Assembly (NCBI RefSeq): GCF_003369795.1
Contig: NZ_CP026730.1
Coordinates: 5,943,001-6,007,000, forward strand
Source of the DNA: Streptomyces sp. CB09001
Lineage (GTDB): Bacteria; Actinomycetota; Actinomycetes; Streptomycetales; Streptomycetaceae
Direction: 5' to 3'
Length of the DNA stretch: 64,000 nt
A program made the position numbers and the translations under genes. Of the stretch, positions 43,423 through 54,820 are shown one piece after another (within the stretch, counting starts at the first letter, position 1; each line of letters begins with the position of its first letter). The notes below the pieces were generated by a model, which saw only the letters and a program-made list of their open reading frames with translations, searched no databases and was not told the DNA's origin.

Positions 43423-44712
43423 TCAGGGCACTCCCATCGACGCCCGCCCCTGCGCCACCGCAGGAGCCGTGGAGTGGGGGAGCAGGTGCTGGGGGGCGGC
43501 CGGGAGCAGGATCTCGACCTCCGCGTCCTCGCAGAAACGATACGGCCGGTGTTCCAGATACGCCCCGAGGTACCTCCGCACCCGCGACATCTCGGCCCGT
43601 ACCGTCACCGTGCGGGCCGGGTCGCCGAACATGTCCTCGGCGAGCCCCGCGGCGCTGCGGCCACCCCGGTGCACCGCCAGCAGGTACAGCAACTCCGCGT
43701 GCCGCGGACTCAGTTCCCGCGCCCAGTCCTCCGCGCCGCCCAGCACCCGCACCGACCAGCGGCGCGGCTGCGCGAGGTCCAGGACGATCCGGGTCGCGTC
43801 CTGCGGCACCGGTCCGGCCGCGGCCCGCACCAGCCAGCCCTCGGCCAGCGGCTCCACCGTGCACGCCCCGAACGCCGGCAGCCACCGCAGCCCCGGCTCC
43901 GGCGACTTGGGCAGCGCCACACGGTCCAGGTACGGCATCCCCGTCACCGCCGCCGTCCAGCCGTCCCGGTCCGTGACCAGCGCCCGTCCCTCCAGCCGGG
44001 CCAGCGCCGGAGCCGCCACCGCCCGCAACCGGTCCAGCGAGCGCGTGTGCAGCTCCCGCAGCCGGGCCTCGGCCAGTTTGGCCACCGAGTCGACCCAGGC
44101 CAGTGTCGCCGGGTGCATCGTCTCCAGCGGTCCGCTCACGTCGACGACGCCGAGCAGCCGCCCGCTGCGCGGGTCGGTGATCGGCGCCCCGGCGCAGGTC
44201 CAGGTCGCCTGGGACCGCACGAAGTGCTCGGAGGCGAAGACCTGTACGGGCCTCCGGGTCACCGCCGGCGTGCCCACGCCGTTGGTGCCGACCACCTCCT
44301 CGCGCCAGTCCGCCCCGAGTTCGAACCCGAGCCCGTCGGCCCGGCGCAGCACCCTCGCGCTGCCCTCGCGCCACAGCACCCGGCCGTCCTCGTCCGCGAT
44401 CACCATGATGTGGTGGGCCACGTCCGCCACCGACAGCAGCGCCTCCCGCAGTACCGGCACGACGTGCCGCAGCTCCGAGCACGCGCGCCGCCGCAGCACC
44501 TCCTCCGGCGCCAGCAGGCCGGAGCGGAAGTCGTGCTCCGGATCGACGCCGCTGCGCAGCATCCGGTCCCAGGACTGCTCGATCACCGGACGCGGCGCCA
44601 CCGGAGCCCGCCCGCCCGAGAGTCTCGCGGAGCGGACCTCGCTGAGCATCCGGGCCGCACGCGCCGTGTCGACGGCGGCGAACTGCGTCACGTCCATGGG
44701 CGAGAGCGCCAC
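43423..44712 (-). CDS. GAF-domain transcriptional regulator (AcoR-like N-terminal half, no AAA+ domain)
   Basis: A 429-residue protein. An N-terminal segment (RPVIEQSWDRMLRSGVDPEH) and a GAF domain (about 75-235: HHIMVIADEDGRVLWREG, WREEVVGTNGVGTPAVTRRPVQVFASEHF, TDPRSGRLLGVVDVSG) match AcoR/acetoin-type activators. The sigma54 AAA+ domain is absent. Instead the C terminus (LSPRHAELLYLLAVHRGGRSAAGLAEDMFGD...SRVRRYLGAYLEHRPYRF) looks like a winged-helix DNA-binding domain. This is a common Streptomyces arrangement, often next to aldehyde or alcohol dehydrogenases, none of which is seen here. The start GTG has GGAAGGA upstream. Confidence 0.75.
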   Translation of the reverse strand: MALSPMDVTQFAAVDTARAARMLSEVRSARLSGGRAPVAPRPVIEQSWDRMLRSGVDPEHDFRSGLLAPEEVLRRRACSELRHVVPVLREALLSVADVAHHIMVIADEDGRVLWREGSARVLRRADGLGFELGADWREEVVGTNGVGTPAVTRRPVQVFASEHFVRSQATWTCAGAPITDPRSGRLLGVVDVSGPLETMHPATLAWVDSVAKLAEARLRELHTRSLDRLRAVAAPALARLEGRALVTDRDGWTAAVTGMPYLDRVALPKSPEPGLRWLPAFGACTVEPLAEGWLVRAAAGPVPQDATRIVLDLAQPRRWSVRVLGGAEDWARELSPRHAELLYLLAVHRGGRSAAGLAEDMFGDPARTVTVRAEMSRVRRYLGAYLEHRPYRFCEDAEVEILLPAAPQHLLPHSTAPAVAQGRASMGVP

Positions 44713-44954
44713 GGGACCTCGTCCTTCCGGAAGCCGAATGTTCGTCTCATACTGACCGGTTGCCCACGACGGACGGGCACAGTCCGCACACAACCGACCG
44801 CAAGTTGCAACCCCCTGCAACCCTGGTGGACGGCCTCGCGGGTGTCCAAACTTGAACCACGCCGTCCCGAGCGGCGTACGCGGCCTGAACGGGCCGGTGT
44901 GGCGGGGGTGGTGCCGTGTCGGCGCAGCACCACCCCCGCGCCACATGGCCGGAA

Positions 44955-46598
44955 TCAGACCACGGGCCGCGCCCGCTCCACCACCGCCGCCAGGTCCAGG
45001 GTCGGCGGCAGCGTGCCGAAGGCCGCACCCCCGTCACCGCCCAGCCGCGAGGCGCAGAACGCGTCGGCGACCTCCGGCGGCGCGTACCGCACCAGCAGCG
45101 CGCCCTGCAGCACCAGTGCCAGCCGCTCCGCCAGCAGCCGCGCCCGCCCCTCGGCGGCCGCCAGGTCGGCCAGCTCCGTCAGCAGCTCGCGGATCGCCGC
45201 GTCCAGCCGGTGATCGGCCCCGCGCGCCGCGCCCACCTCCGTCAGGTACGCGTCCAGCGCCGCCGGTTCCCGGCCCAGCGCCCGCAGCACGTCCAGCGCC
45301 TGCACGTTCCCGGCGCCCTCCCAGACCGAGTTCAGCGGCGACTCGCGCACCAGCCGGGGCAGCCCGGACTCCTCGACGTACCCGTTGCCGCCCAGGCACT
45401 CGGCCGCCTCCACCGCCACCGGCGCACACCGCTTGGTCACCCAGTACTTGGCCGCCGGCACCGCGAGGCGCAGCAGCGCCCGCTCCCGCTCGTCGCCGCC
45501 CGCGGCGGCGTCGCAGGCCGCCGCGAGCCGCAGCCCGAGCGTGGTGGCCGCCTCCGACTCGATCGCCAGATCCGCGAGGACGTTGCGCATCAGCGGCTGG
45601 TCGGCCAGCTTCGCGCCGAACGCCTCGCGGTACCCGCAGTGGTGCACCGCCTGCGCCACCGCCTGCCGCATCAGACCCGCCGAGCCCAGCACGCAGTCCA
45701 GCCGCGTGGCCGCCACCATGTCGATGATGGTGGCCACCCCGCGCCCCTCCGCGCCGACCCGGCGCGCCCAGGTCCCGGCGAACTCGACCTCGGCGGAGGC
45801 GTTGGACCGGTTGCCCAGCTTGTCCTTGAGCCGCTGGATCAGGAACACGTTGCGGGTGCCGTCCGCCAGCACGCGCGGAACCAGAAAGCAGGTCAGCCCT
45901 CCGGGGGCCCGCGCCAGCACCAGGAAGCCGTCCGACATCGGCGCCGAGCAGAACCACTTGTGCCCGGTCAGCTCGTACGTCCCGTCCTCGGCCAGCGGCC
46001 GGGCCGCCGTGCTGTTCGCCCGTACGTCGCTGCCGCCCTGCTTCTCCGTCATGCCCATCCCGAACAGCACCCCGGCCTTCAGGTGAGCGGGCCGCAGCTC
46101 CCGGTCGTAGACCCGGGAGGTCAGCCGCGGCTCCCACTCGGCGGCCAGCTCCGGGTCGGCGCGCAGAGCCGGCACCGCCGCGTGGGTCATCGACAACGGA
46201 CAGCAGTTGCCCGCCTCCACCTGGGTCCACATCAGGAACGCCGCCGCGCGCCGCACCTGCCCGCCCGGCCGCGACCAGGCGTCGGTCAGGCCCGCCGAGA
46301 CTCCCTTGCCGAGCAGCCGGTGCCAGGCCGGGTGGAAGTCGACCTCGTCGATGCGGTGCCCGTAGCGGTCGTGGGTGCGCAGCACCGGCGGGTGTGCGTT
46401 GGCCTGTGCGCCCCACTCCTGGGTCTGGAGGGACCCGCAGCCCCGGCCGAGCCCCGACAGCTCGGCGAGCGCCTCCTCGCGGGGTCCCGCCGCCAGATGC
46501 CGCCCGACGGCCTCGGCCAGGGCCCGGTCGGAGGTGAAGACGTCGTAGCCGGTCAGCGGCGGCGCCTGATTCGTCACGGTGTGGGTGCTGCCTGCCAT
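44955..46598 (-). CDS. Acyl-CoA dehydrogenase family protein (AidB-like)
   Basis: A 547-residue flavoprotein. It has GMGMTEKQGGSDVRANST and the ACAD segment GHKWFCSAPMSDGFLVLARA for FAD binding, plus the AidB-like C-terminal helical domain with ECLGGNGYVEESGLPRLVRESPLNSVWEGAGNVQALDVLRAL. AidB proteins are linked to alkylation-damage response in E. coli, but acyl-CoA dehydrogenase activity is weak or absent. The ATG start at 46598 was chosen by homology of MAGSTHTVTNQAPPL. It is divergent from the YihY-family gene. Confidence 0.87.
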   Translation of the reverse strand: MAGSTHTVTNQAPPLTGYDVFTSDRALAEAVGRHLAAGPREEALAELSGLGRGCGSLQTQEWGAQANAHPPVLRTHDRYGHRIDEVDFHPAWHRLLGKGVSAGLTDAWSRPGGQVRRAAAFLMWTQVEAGNCCPLSMTHAAVPALRADPELAAEWEPRLTSRVYDRELRPAHLKAGVLFGMGMTEKQGGSDVRANSTAARPLAEDGTYELTGHKWFCSAPMSDGFLVLARAPGGLTCFLVPRVLADGTRNVFLIQRLKDKLGNRSNASAEVEFAGTWARRVGAEGRGVATIIDMVAATRLDCVLGSAGLMRQAVAQAVHHCGYREAFGAKLADQPLMRNVLADLAIESEAATTLGLRLAAACDAAAGGDERERALLRLAVPAAKYWVTKRCAPVAVEAAECLGGNGYVEESGLPRLVRESPLNSVWEGAGNVQALDVLRALGREPAALDAYLTEVGAARGADHRLDAAIRELLTELADLAAAEGRARLLAERLALVLQGALLVRYAPPEVADAFCASRLGGDGGAAFGTLPPTLDLAAVVERARPVV

Positions 46599-46698
46599 GC
46601 ACGTGAACCTACCGTGCCGAGGGGCCGCGCCGGGGCGGTACGCGATCACCGGGCGTCCGCGGACGAGCGCCGCCCTCCGCGCCGGATACCTTTAGGGC

Positions 46699-47853
46699 GT
46701 GCAGCCAGCAAGTGACTCCAACGAACGGCCCTCGGGCCGGCTCCACCGTGCCCGGGTCCTGTACCGGAACGTCTCCAAACGCAGGACCGCCTGGCTGCTG
46801 CTGAAGGACACGGTCAACTCGTGCATGGAGTACCGCATCCTCGGCCTGGCCGCCGAGGCCGCCTTCTTCACCCTGCTCTCGGTGCCGCCCCTGCTGCTGA
46901 GCCTCCTCGGACTGCTCGGCTACGTCGACTCCTGGATCGGCGCCGACACCACCGAGAGCCTGCGCGACAACATCCTGGACGCCTCCCGCGCCGTGCTCTC
47001 CGAGAAGGGCGTCCGGCAGATCACCGAGCCGATCCTGGACGACGTGATGAAGGGCGGCCGGCCCGACGTCATCTCCATCGGCTTCCTCTTCGCCCTGTGG
47101 TCCGGGTCCCGCGCGGTGAACGTCTTCATCGACACCATCACCGTGATGTACGGCCTCGACGGCGTCCGGGGCATCGTCAGGACCCGCCTGATGGCCTTCC
47201 TCCTCTTCATCGTGGCGCTGCTGATCGGGTCGATCGCGCTGCCGCTGATGGTGGCGGGACCGGACGCCGTGGTGCGGGTCGTGCCCTGGTCGACGACGGT
47301 CGTACAGGTGCTCTACTGGCCGGTCGTCATCATCCTCTCCGTGGCCTTCCTGACCACGCTGTACCACGTGTCGGTGCCCGTGCGCTCGCCCTGGATCGAG
47401 GACGTCCCCGGCGCGCTGGTAGCCCTCGCCATGTGGGTGCTGGGCAGTTTCCTGCTGCGCATCTACCTCACCAGCACCGTCGAGGGCCCCACCATCTACG
47501 GCTCCCTCGCCGCGCCCGTCGCCGTGCTGCTGTGGATCGGGGTGTCCGCGTTCGCGGTGCTCGTCGGCGCCGCGGTGAACGCGGCCATCGACCGGGTGTG
47601 GCCGGCCGCCGCGACCGCCGCCGCCCGTGAGGCCAACGAGCGTCTGCGCCAGGCCCAGGTCGCCGACTACGTGGCCCGTACGACCGCGAACGGCGAGGGC
47701 GACCCCGACATGCCCTCCGAGTTCCCCGAGCGCTGGTCGCGCTTCCTGCCCCCCGAGGATGTCACGGCCCGTCTGCGCACCCACCCGAAGAGCGCGCCTC
47801 CCGCGAACCACAACCACAACCACAACCACAACAACGGCGAAGACGCCTCCTGA
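46699..47853 (+). CDS. YihY/virulence factor BrkB family membrane protein
   Basis: A 384-residue integral membrane protein with about six helices and the family segments AAEAAFFTLLSVPPLLLSLLG, LFALWSGSRAVNVFIDTI and GSLAAPVAVLLWIGVSAFAVLVGAAVNAAID. It was formerly called ribonuclease BN in error; the function is unknown. The C-terminal cytoplasmic tail ends in a His-Asn repeat (NHNHNHNHNN) encoded by a hexanucleotide microsatellite, possibly metal-binding. The GTG start is six bases behind TACCTT, suggesting a leaderless transcript. Confidence 0.87.
   Translation: MQPASDSNERPSGRLHRARVLYRNVSKRRTAWLLLKDTVNSCMEYRILGLAAEAAFFTLLSVPPLLLSLLGLLGYVDSWIGADTTESLRDNILDASRAVLSEKGVRQITEPILDDVMKGGRPDVISIGFLFALWSGSRAVNVFIDTITVMYGLDGVRGIVRTRLMAFLLFIVALLIGSIALPLMVAGPDAVVRVVPWSTTVVQVLYWPVVIILSVAFLTTLYHVSVPVRSPWIEDVPGALVALAMWVLGSFLLRIYLTSTVEGPTIYGSLAAPVAVLLWIGVSAFAVLVGAAVNAAIDRVWPAAATAAAREANERLRQAQVADYVARTTANGEGDPDMPSEFPERWSRFLPPEDVTARLRTHPKSAPPANHNHNHNHNNGEDAS
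47806..47835 (+). repeat. AACCAC hexanucleotide microsatellite in a coding tail
   Basis: Four perfect AACCAC units followed by AACAAC encode the Asn-His repeat at the C terminus of the YihY-family protein. Slippage would change tail length in steps of two residues without a frameshift. Confidence 0.85.
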
Positions 47854-47903
47854 GGGCAGGGAAAGGGACATGCGCACCGCCTCGTTGGAGGGCGACTTCT
47901 CGC

Positions 47904-48157
47904 GGGGCCCTGGTGGACGCGCAGTGGGTGCTCACCGCGGCGAACTGCTTCGCGGACGATCCCGGCCGGGAAGCCCGAGCGGCTCACCCGGGCCACCGTG
48001 GGCCGGGCCGAGTCCCGCATCGCGCCGGTGCCCCTCGCGGCCGGCGCACGGGACGCCGCCGCCGCGGCGAGCGACGTCGACTTCGTGCGGCAGACCGTCG
48101 ACCACGATCGGCACCGGCACGCTGAACAAGAGCGTGACCGTGCGCCCGGCACCGTAG
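47904..48157 (+). pseudogene. Relic of a secreted trypsin-like serine protease homologue
   Basis: One frame reads GALVDAQWVLTAANCFADDP, which is the segment around the catalytic His of trypsin-like proteins (normally WVLTAAHC). The homology then continues in another frame as AGKPERLTRATVGRAES, the expected next segment. The gene is therefore frameshifted at about 47960-47975. It has no usable start or signal peptide and loses similarity within 250 bp. The His position is Asn, as in non-catalytic Streptomyces relatives of this family. It fills an otherwise gene-free 360-bp interval between YihY and ROK kinase genes. Confidence 0.6.
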
Positions 48158-48214
48158 GCGTTCCGCCCGGCCCGCCGGAGCTCCGGCACGCGTCCGGGCA
48201 CCCCGGACCGGGGC

Positions 48215-49137
48215 TCAGCGGGAGGCCAGCTCGTGGCGTGCCCGGGCCGCCGCGCCCAGCGGCACGGCGTCCGTTCCCAGGGCCGCCCGCAGCAGCTTGA
48301 CGGGGTGGCCGCTGATCGGCGGTTCGGCGGCGAGCGGCTCCCGGATCAGCGGTTCCAGCAGCGTCCAGGCGCCGCTGACGCCTCCCCCGATCACGACCGT
48401 GCCGATGTCGACGAGGCCGGCGGTCATCACGATCGCGCGAGCGATACCGGCGCCCGCCGCCGCGTACACACCGTGCGCGTCGGCGTCACCGTCCCGGGCC
48501 GCCTCGGCCACCTCGCGGGCCGTCAGCTCCCGCCCGGTGCGCTCGCCGTAGCGGGCCCGCAGCGAACGGGCCGAGGCCAGCGTCTCCAGATGACCCCGGC
48601 CGCCGCAGGTGCAGGGCAGGTCGCCGAAGCCGGGGATGTGGCCGATCTCGCCGGCCGCACCGTGCGCTCCGGTGCGCAGCTCGCCCCCCGTCCACAACGC
48701 CCCGCCGACACCGGTGCCCAGGGTCATGCCGAGGACGTCCTCCTCGTCCGCCGCCGCACCGCACGCGATCTCGCCGCGCAGGAAGGCGTTGACGTCGTTG
48801 TCGAGGAAGGCGGGGACGCCCAGCGCGGTGCGCAGGGCGGCGGTCACCGGGAAACCGGCCCAGTCGGTGAACGAGTCGCTGGCCACCAGGATGTGACCGG
48901 AGGCCGCGTCGACCACTCCGGCCGCGCCCACCCCCACGGCGGCCAGCCGGCCCGGCGTGCGCGCCCGCACGACGGCGAGCGCGTCGAGTGTCGCGGCGAT
49001 CATCGCCCGGCCGCCGAAGCGGGCCGGAGTGGCCGTGTCCGCGCGGTCGAGCACCTTCAGTTCCTCGTCGCACAGCACCACCTGGGTGGTGGTGCCGCCG
49101 ATGTCGACCCCGGCGAAGACCGGGGCGCCCGGACCGC

Positions 49138-49141
<4 letters not shown>
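48215..49141 (-). CDS. ROK family sugar kinase
   Basis: A 308-residue kinase. ATP site D13-IGGTTT, catalytic D116 in LDNDVNAF, GEIGH (H168) and zinc motif C177-T-C179-GGRG-H184-LE; the third Cys of the usual CxCGxxGCxE is His here. ROK kinases phosphorylate glucose, N-acetylglucosamine or N-acetylmannosamine; the acceptor is unknown. The GTG start overlaps the ABC ATPase stop by 4 bp, so it is the last gene of the Opp/Dpp-type importer operon and probably acts on an imported sugar. Confidence 0.87.
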
Positions 49142-50891
<1,750 letters not shown>

Positions 50892-50895
<4 letters not shown>

Positions 50896-51785
50896 GCCCG
50901 CCCCCTCACGTCGAATGCGTCCCGGAGTCCGTCTCCGATCGCGTTGAACGCCCACACCACCAGGATGATGGCGAGGCCGGGTGGCACGATCAGCCACCAG
51001 TAGCCCGAGTAGGCCGCGGTCATGCCGGACGAGAGCATGCCGCCCCAGTCCGTGGACGGGGGCTGGACGCCCAGACCGAGGTAGGAGACGTAGGCCACCA
51101 GCAGGATCGCGTCGGCGATCTGGAAGGTGGCGGCCACGATGACGGTCGACACCGAGTTCGGCAGGATGTGCCGGATGATGGCGCGCGCGTGGGTGCCGCC
51201 GATCGCGCGCAGGGTGAGGACGAAGTCCCGGTTCTTCAGCGTCAGCGTCTCCGCCCGCACCAGGCGCGAGGGCACCAGCCAGGAGATGAGGCCGAGGATG
51301 AGGACCAGGCCGGTCAGGTCGGGGGTGGTGATCGCGGAGACCACCAGCAGGATGAACAGGGCGGGGATGGCGATGCCCGCGTCCACCACCCGCATCATGA
51401 CCGCGTCGATCCAGCCGCCCGCGTAGCCGGCCGCGGCTCCCCACAGGGTGCCGATGACCGTGGCCAGGACACCGGCCGACAGACCGACGATCAGGGACAC
51501 CTTGCCGCCGTACATCAGCCGGCCCAGCTCGTCGTGGCCGACCGCGTCGGTGCCGAGCCAGTGGGCGCCGCTGGGCGACTGGTTGACCTGCTGGAGCAGC
51601 GTGTGCGTCTGGTCGGTGGAGTAGAGCAGCGGACCCACGAAGCAGAACAGCACGAAGAAGACCACGACCCCGAGCCCCACCACGGCGAGGCGGTTGCGCA
51701 GGAAGCGGCGGACCGCGAGCCGGGTGCCGGAGGCGGCGCGCCCGGGCTTCGCGGCGAGCCCGTCCAGGGAGGTGAGGGAGCTCAT
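50892..51785 (-). CDS. Opp/Dpp-type ABC permease (DppC-like)
   Basis: A 297-residue permease. It has an N-terminal cytoplasmic segment with RRFLRNRLAVVGL, a first helix near 35-55, the GAHWLGTDAVGHDELGRLMYGGKVSL region that marks OppC/DppC proteins, and the EAA-like loop LTLRAIGGTHARAIIRHILPNSVS. It overlaps both neighbours by 4 bp. Confidence 0.92.
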
Positions 51786-52741
51786 GACCGACCTGCCTTC
51801 ACTCGGGGGTCGATGACGCGCTGCAGGACGTCGGCCAGCAGGGTGCCGGTCACGGTGGCGACCGAGATGACCAGGACGCAGCCCAGCAGCACGGGATAGT
51901 CGGAGGACTGGGCGGCGGTCCAGAACAGCAGGCCCATGCCGGGGTAGTTGAAGAGCTGCTCCACCACCAGTGCGCCGCCGAAGAGGACCGGTATGTAGTA
52001 GCCGAGCATGGCCACCACCGGGGTCAGCGAGTTGCGGAAGACGTGCCGCGTCAGGATGGCCCGGGGACGGGTGCCGCCCGCCCGCGCCGTGCGCACGTAG
52101 TCCTCGGTGAGGTTCTCCAGCGTGGCCGAGCGCATGTAACGGCTGAAGACGGCGACCATGGTGGCCGCGCCGGCCACCACCGGCAGCACCAGTCCCTGGG
52201 GCTGCGAGAGGACGTCGGCGACGCTGTTGCCCTGGGGTGCCTGGGCCGGGAACCAGGGCAGGACCTGGCTGAAGACGAGGACCAGGATCAGTCCGAGGAA
52301 GTACACGGGGGTGGAGTAGGCGACGAAGCTGAGCGTGGTGATGACGTAGTCGACCGGCTTGTTGCGGCGCACGGCCTGCCACACGCCGAGCGGCACCGCG
52401 ACGAGCAGGCCGACGACCGCCGAGAGCACGGTCAGCAGCAGGGTCTTCGGCAGCCGCTCGGTGATCAGCTGGGAGACGGGCTCGTTCAGGGTGTAGGACA
52501 TGCCGAAATCGCCGTGGACCAGCTGGTTCAGGTAGTACACGTACTGAACCGGCAGCGGCTTGTCGAGGCCCTGCTCGTGGTTGAAGGCCGCGATCTGCGA
52601 GGCGGTGGCCTGGGGGCCGAGGATGCCGCGGGCGGGCCCCCCGGGCAGGGCGTGCAGCAGGCAGAACACCACGACGGTCACGAGGAGGACCACCGCCAGG
52701 GCCTGCAGGACCCGCCTGATCAGGAAGGAGTATGTGCTCAT
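51782..52741 (-). CDS. Opp/Dpp-type ABC permease (DppB-like)
   Basis: A 319-residue permease with the OppB/DppB N terminus YSFLIRRVLQALAVVLLVTVVVF, the large periplasmic loop HALPGGPARGILG...GLDKPLPVQYVYYLNQLVHGDFGMSY and the EAA-like loop VRTARAGGTRPRAILTRHVFRNSLTPV. It is 61 bp downstream of the binding-protein gene in the same operon. Confidence 0.93.
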   Translation of the reverse strand: MSTYSFLIRRVLQALAVVLLVTVVVFCLLHALPGGPARGILGPQATASQIAAFNHEQGLDKPLPVQYVYYLNQLVHGDFGMSYTLNEPVSQLITERLPKTLLLTVLSAVVGLLVAVPLGVWQAVRRNKPVDYVITTLSFVAYSTPVYFLGLILVLVFSQVLPWFPAQAPQGNSVADVLSQPQGLVLPVVAGAATMVAVFSRYMRSATLENLTEDYVRTARAGGTRPRAILTRHVFRNSLTPVVAMLGYYIPVLFGGALVVEQLFNYPGMGLLFWTAAQSSDYPVLLGCVLVISVATVTGTLLADVLQRVIDPRVKAGRS

Positions 52742-52802
52742 GGGTTTCCGGGTGACTGGGTGGGGACGGGACGGCTGCGGGTGAGTGGGGCGGGGTGCGG
52801 GC

Positions 52803-54611
52803 TCACTCGGTCCACGCCCACATGGCGGGGTGGAAGTTGGCGAGGGAGTCCTGGGCGAATCCGCCGAGCCCGTCCCTGATCACGGAGACCTGGTAGTCGG
52901 GCTCGGGAAGCCAGATCACGGGCAGGTCCTCGGCGAGGGCCTTGCTGTAGTCGGGCATGGCGTCCAAGGACGAGGAGGTGGTGGTCCGGTCGATCAGCCG
53001 GTCCACCTCGGGGTTGGAGTAGTTGCCGAAGTTGGAGCCGCCGCCGCTCGCGAAGAGCGCGTCGCCGCTGGGGTAGGCGGGGAAGTACCAGCTGCCCGCG
53101 CTGCCGAAGAAGGAGAGCTGCCACTTGCAGGCGGGATCGTCCTTCTCGCACTGTCCGGTCTGCGAGAGGACCGAGTTGACCGGTGCGGTCTTGATGTCGA
53201 AGTCGATGCCGGTCTCCTCGAAGGAGGACTGGAGGGCGCTCATCATGTTGTCCGTCTCCGTGGAGCCGGACTGGGAGAGCACCCGCATCCTGAACTCGGT
53301 GCCCTTCTCGACGCCCTCGCCGCACCGCCCCTCGCCGGTGCCCGGTGAGGTGCACACCATCGTGCCGTCCCGCATGGTCCAGCCGTGGTCCGTCAGCAGC
53401 TCGCGCGCCGCGGAGTTGGAGAACGGGTACGGCTCCGCCTTCTGCTCGTCCGAGAGGAAGCCGGACGGCTGCCCCTGCGGGACGGGACCGTAGGTGGGTA
53501 CGGCGGTGCCGCTGTAGAGCACCTTGGACAGCGTCTTCTGGTCGACGGACATCTGGATGGCCTGCCGGGCGTACAGCTGCCGGAAGACCGCGCCCATCTC
53601 GGGGTTGTTGAAGTTGTACGGCATGTAGGTGACGGCCCAGCCGGACCACCGCTCGACGTGGTAGCCGAGGTCCGTGAAGGACTTCTTGATCCCGAGGTCG
53701 GAGGCCCTGATGTAGCCGTAGTCGACCGTGCCCGCGCGCAGCGCGTTCTCCTCGGCGGCCACGGTGGTGAAGGACAGCAGGTTGATCTGCCGGACGTGGG
53801 CGGCGCCCCCGCCGTCGTACTTCTCGTTCTCGACGAGCTCGACCCGGCCTGAGGTGGAGAAGGACTTGATCCGGTACGGTCCGCTGACCGTCTTCCACAG
53901 CGGGTCGCTCGCGTAGTGGGAGATCTTCTTCCCGGCGTCGATCAGGTACGTCCAGACCTTCTCGGCGCCGGCCGGAGTGCGGTCGAGGTCGGAGACGGCT
54001 GCGGAGTCGCTGGTCTTGTCCCACACGTGCTGCGGCATCACGCGGATCATGCTCAGCTCGTTGGCGAGCATCCACTGCTGGTTGTAGGCACGGTCGAAGT
54101 CGAGCGTGAAGTGCCGGTCGTCGATGGTCCTGAAGGACGACCAGACGTCCGGGGCCTTGCCCGGGCTGTAGCTGGCCCACGACTTCTTGTTCTCCCGGAC
54201 CAGGTTGAACCAGAACTCGACGTCCCGGGAGGTGACCGGCTCACCGTCGCTCCAGTGGCGGTCGCCGAGGGTGATGGTGACGCTCTTGTCGTCCGCGGCG
54301 AACTTCGCGTCCGTCGCCAGCGAGTTGTCCTTGTTCCAGCCGATCTCGCCGGTGGAGCCGTCGTAGGCGATCAGGGGTTCCCACAGCACCTGGGATATGG
54401 AGGCGTTGTTCGTGTTCAGGTGACCCGGCGTCCCGATCGGAACGATCCAGTTCGGGGTGAAGTTCGCCGGGAGGGCGTAGTTGATCTCGTTCTTCGAGCC
54501 GGAGGGGGCGGACACGCCGCCCGTGCAGCCGCTGAGCAGCACGCCCACGGCCGCGCATGCGCCGACGACGAGCGCCCGGCGCCGGCGTGGCGCTGTGCGA
54601 GCAGGGGACAT
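52803..54611 (-). CDS. Family 5 extracellular solute-binding lipoprotein (Opp/Dpp type)
   Basis: A 602-residue lipoprotein with lipobox LLSGC (Cys29). Its mature part is a family 5 binding protein: WEPLIAYDGSTGEIGWNKDNSLATD, DRHWSDGEPVTSRDVEFWFNL, VSGPYRIKSFSTSGRVELVENEKY and ARQAIQMSVDQKTLSKVL. The family binds peptides but also oligosaccharides and opines. Ribosome-binding site GGAGGAGA precedes the ATG. It is first in its operon and divergent from a ROK repressor gene. Confidence 0.92.
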   Translation of the reverse strand: MSPARTAPRRRRALVVGACAAVGVLLSGCTGGVSAPSGSKNEINYALPANFTPNWIVPIGTPGHLNTNNASISQVLWEPLIAYDGSTGEIGWNKDNSLATDAKFAADDKSVTITLGDRHWSDGEPVTSRDVEFWFNLVRENKKSWASYSPGKAPDVWSSFRTIDDRHFTLDFDRAYNQQWMLANELSMIRVMPQHVWDKTSDSAAVSDLDRTPAGAEKVWTYLIDAGKKISHYASDPLWKTVSGPYRIKSFSTSGRVELVENEKYDGGGAAHVRQINLLSFTTVAAEENALRAGTVDYGYIRASDLGIKKSFTDLGYHVERWSGWAVTYMPYNFNNPEMGAVFRQLYARQAIQMSVDQKTLSKVLYSGTAVPTYGPVPQGQPSGFLSDEQKAEPYPFSNSAARELLTDHGWTMRDGTMVCTSPGTGEGRCGEGVEKGTEFRMRVLSQSGSTETDNMMSALQSSFEETGIDFDIKTAPVNSVLSQTGQCEKDDPACKWQLSFFGSAGSWYFPAYPSGDALFASGGGSNFGNYSNPEVDRLIDRTTTSSSLDAMPDYSKALAEDLPVIWLPEPDYQVSVIRDGLGGFAQDSLANFHPAMWAWTE

Positions 54612-54674
54612 GTATCTCCTCCAGGTGAGTGGCCTGGAGGTAGCTAACGCCTGACTCGGTGCAGGCACAAACAA

Positions 54675-54689
54675 AGTTGAGTAACAACT
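54675..54689. promoter_or_regulatory. Probable ROK-repressor operator in the divergent promoter region
   Basis: AGTTG-AGTAA-CAACT has perfect 5-bp arms in an AT-rich pocket between the binding-protein gene and the ROK repressor gene. TAAGTA occurs next to it and again at 54830-54835, overlapping the repressor start. Position and AT content fit control of both directions by the adjacent repressor. Confidence 0.5.
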
Positions 54690-54820
54690 AAGTATCTCCG
54701 TTTCTGAAAAAAGTCCGGGCCCTGTCGTAGCCGCGAATTGCTGCACTGATCGCCATTCACGGGGCGGCGTTTCAGGCGTACTGTCTGCATCGGACCGACG
54801 ATGGGGAAGTAAGCACGTAC

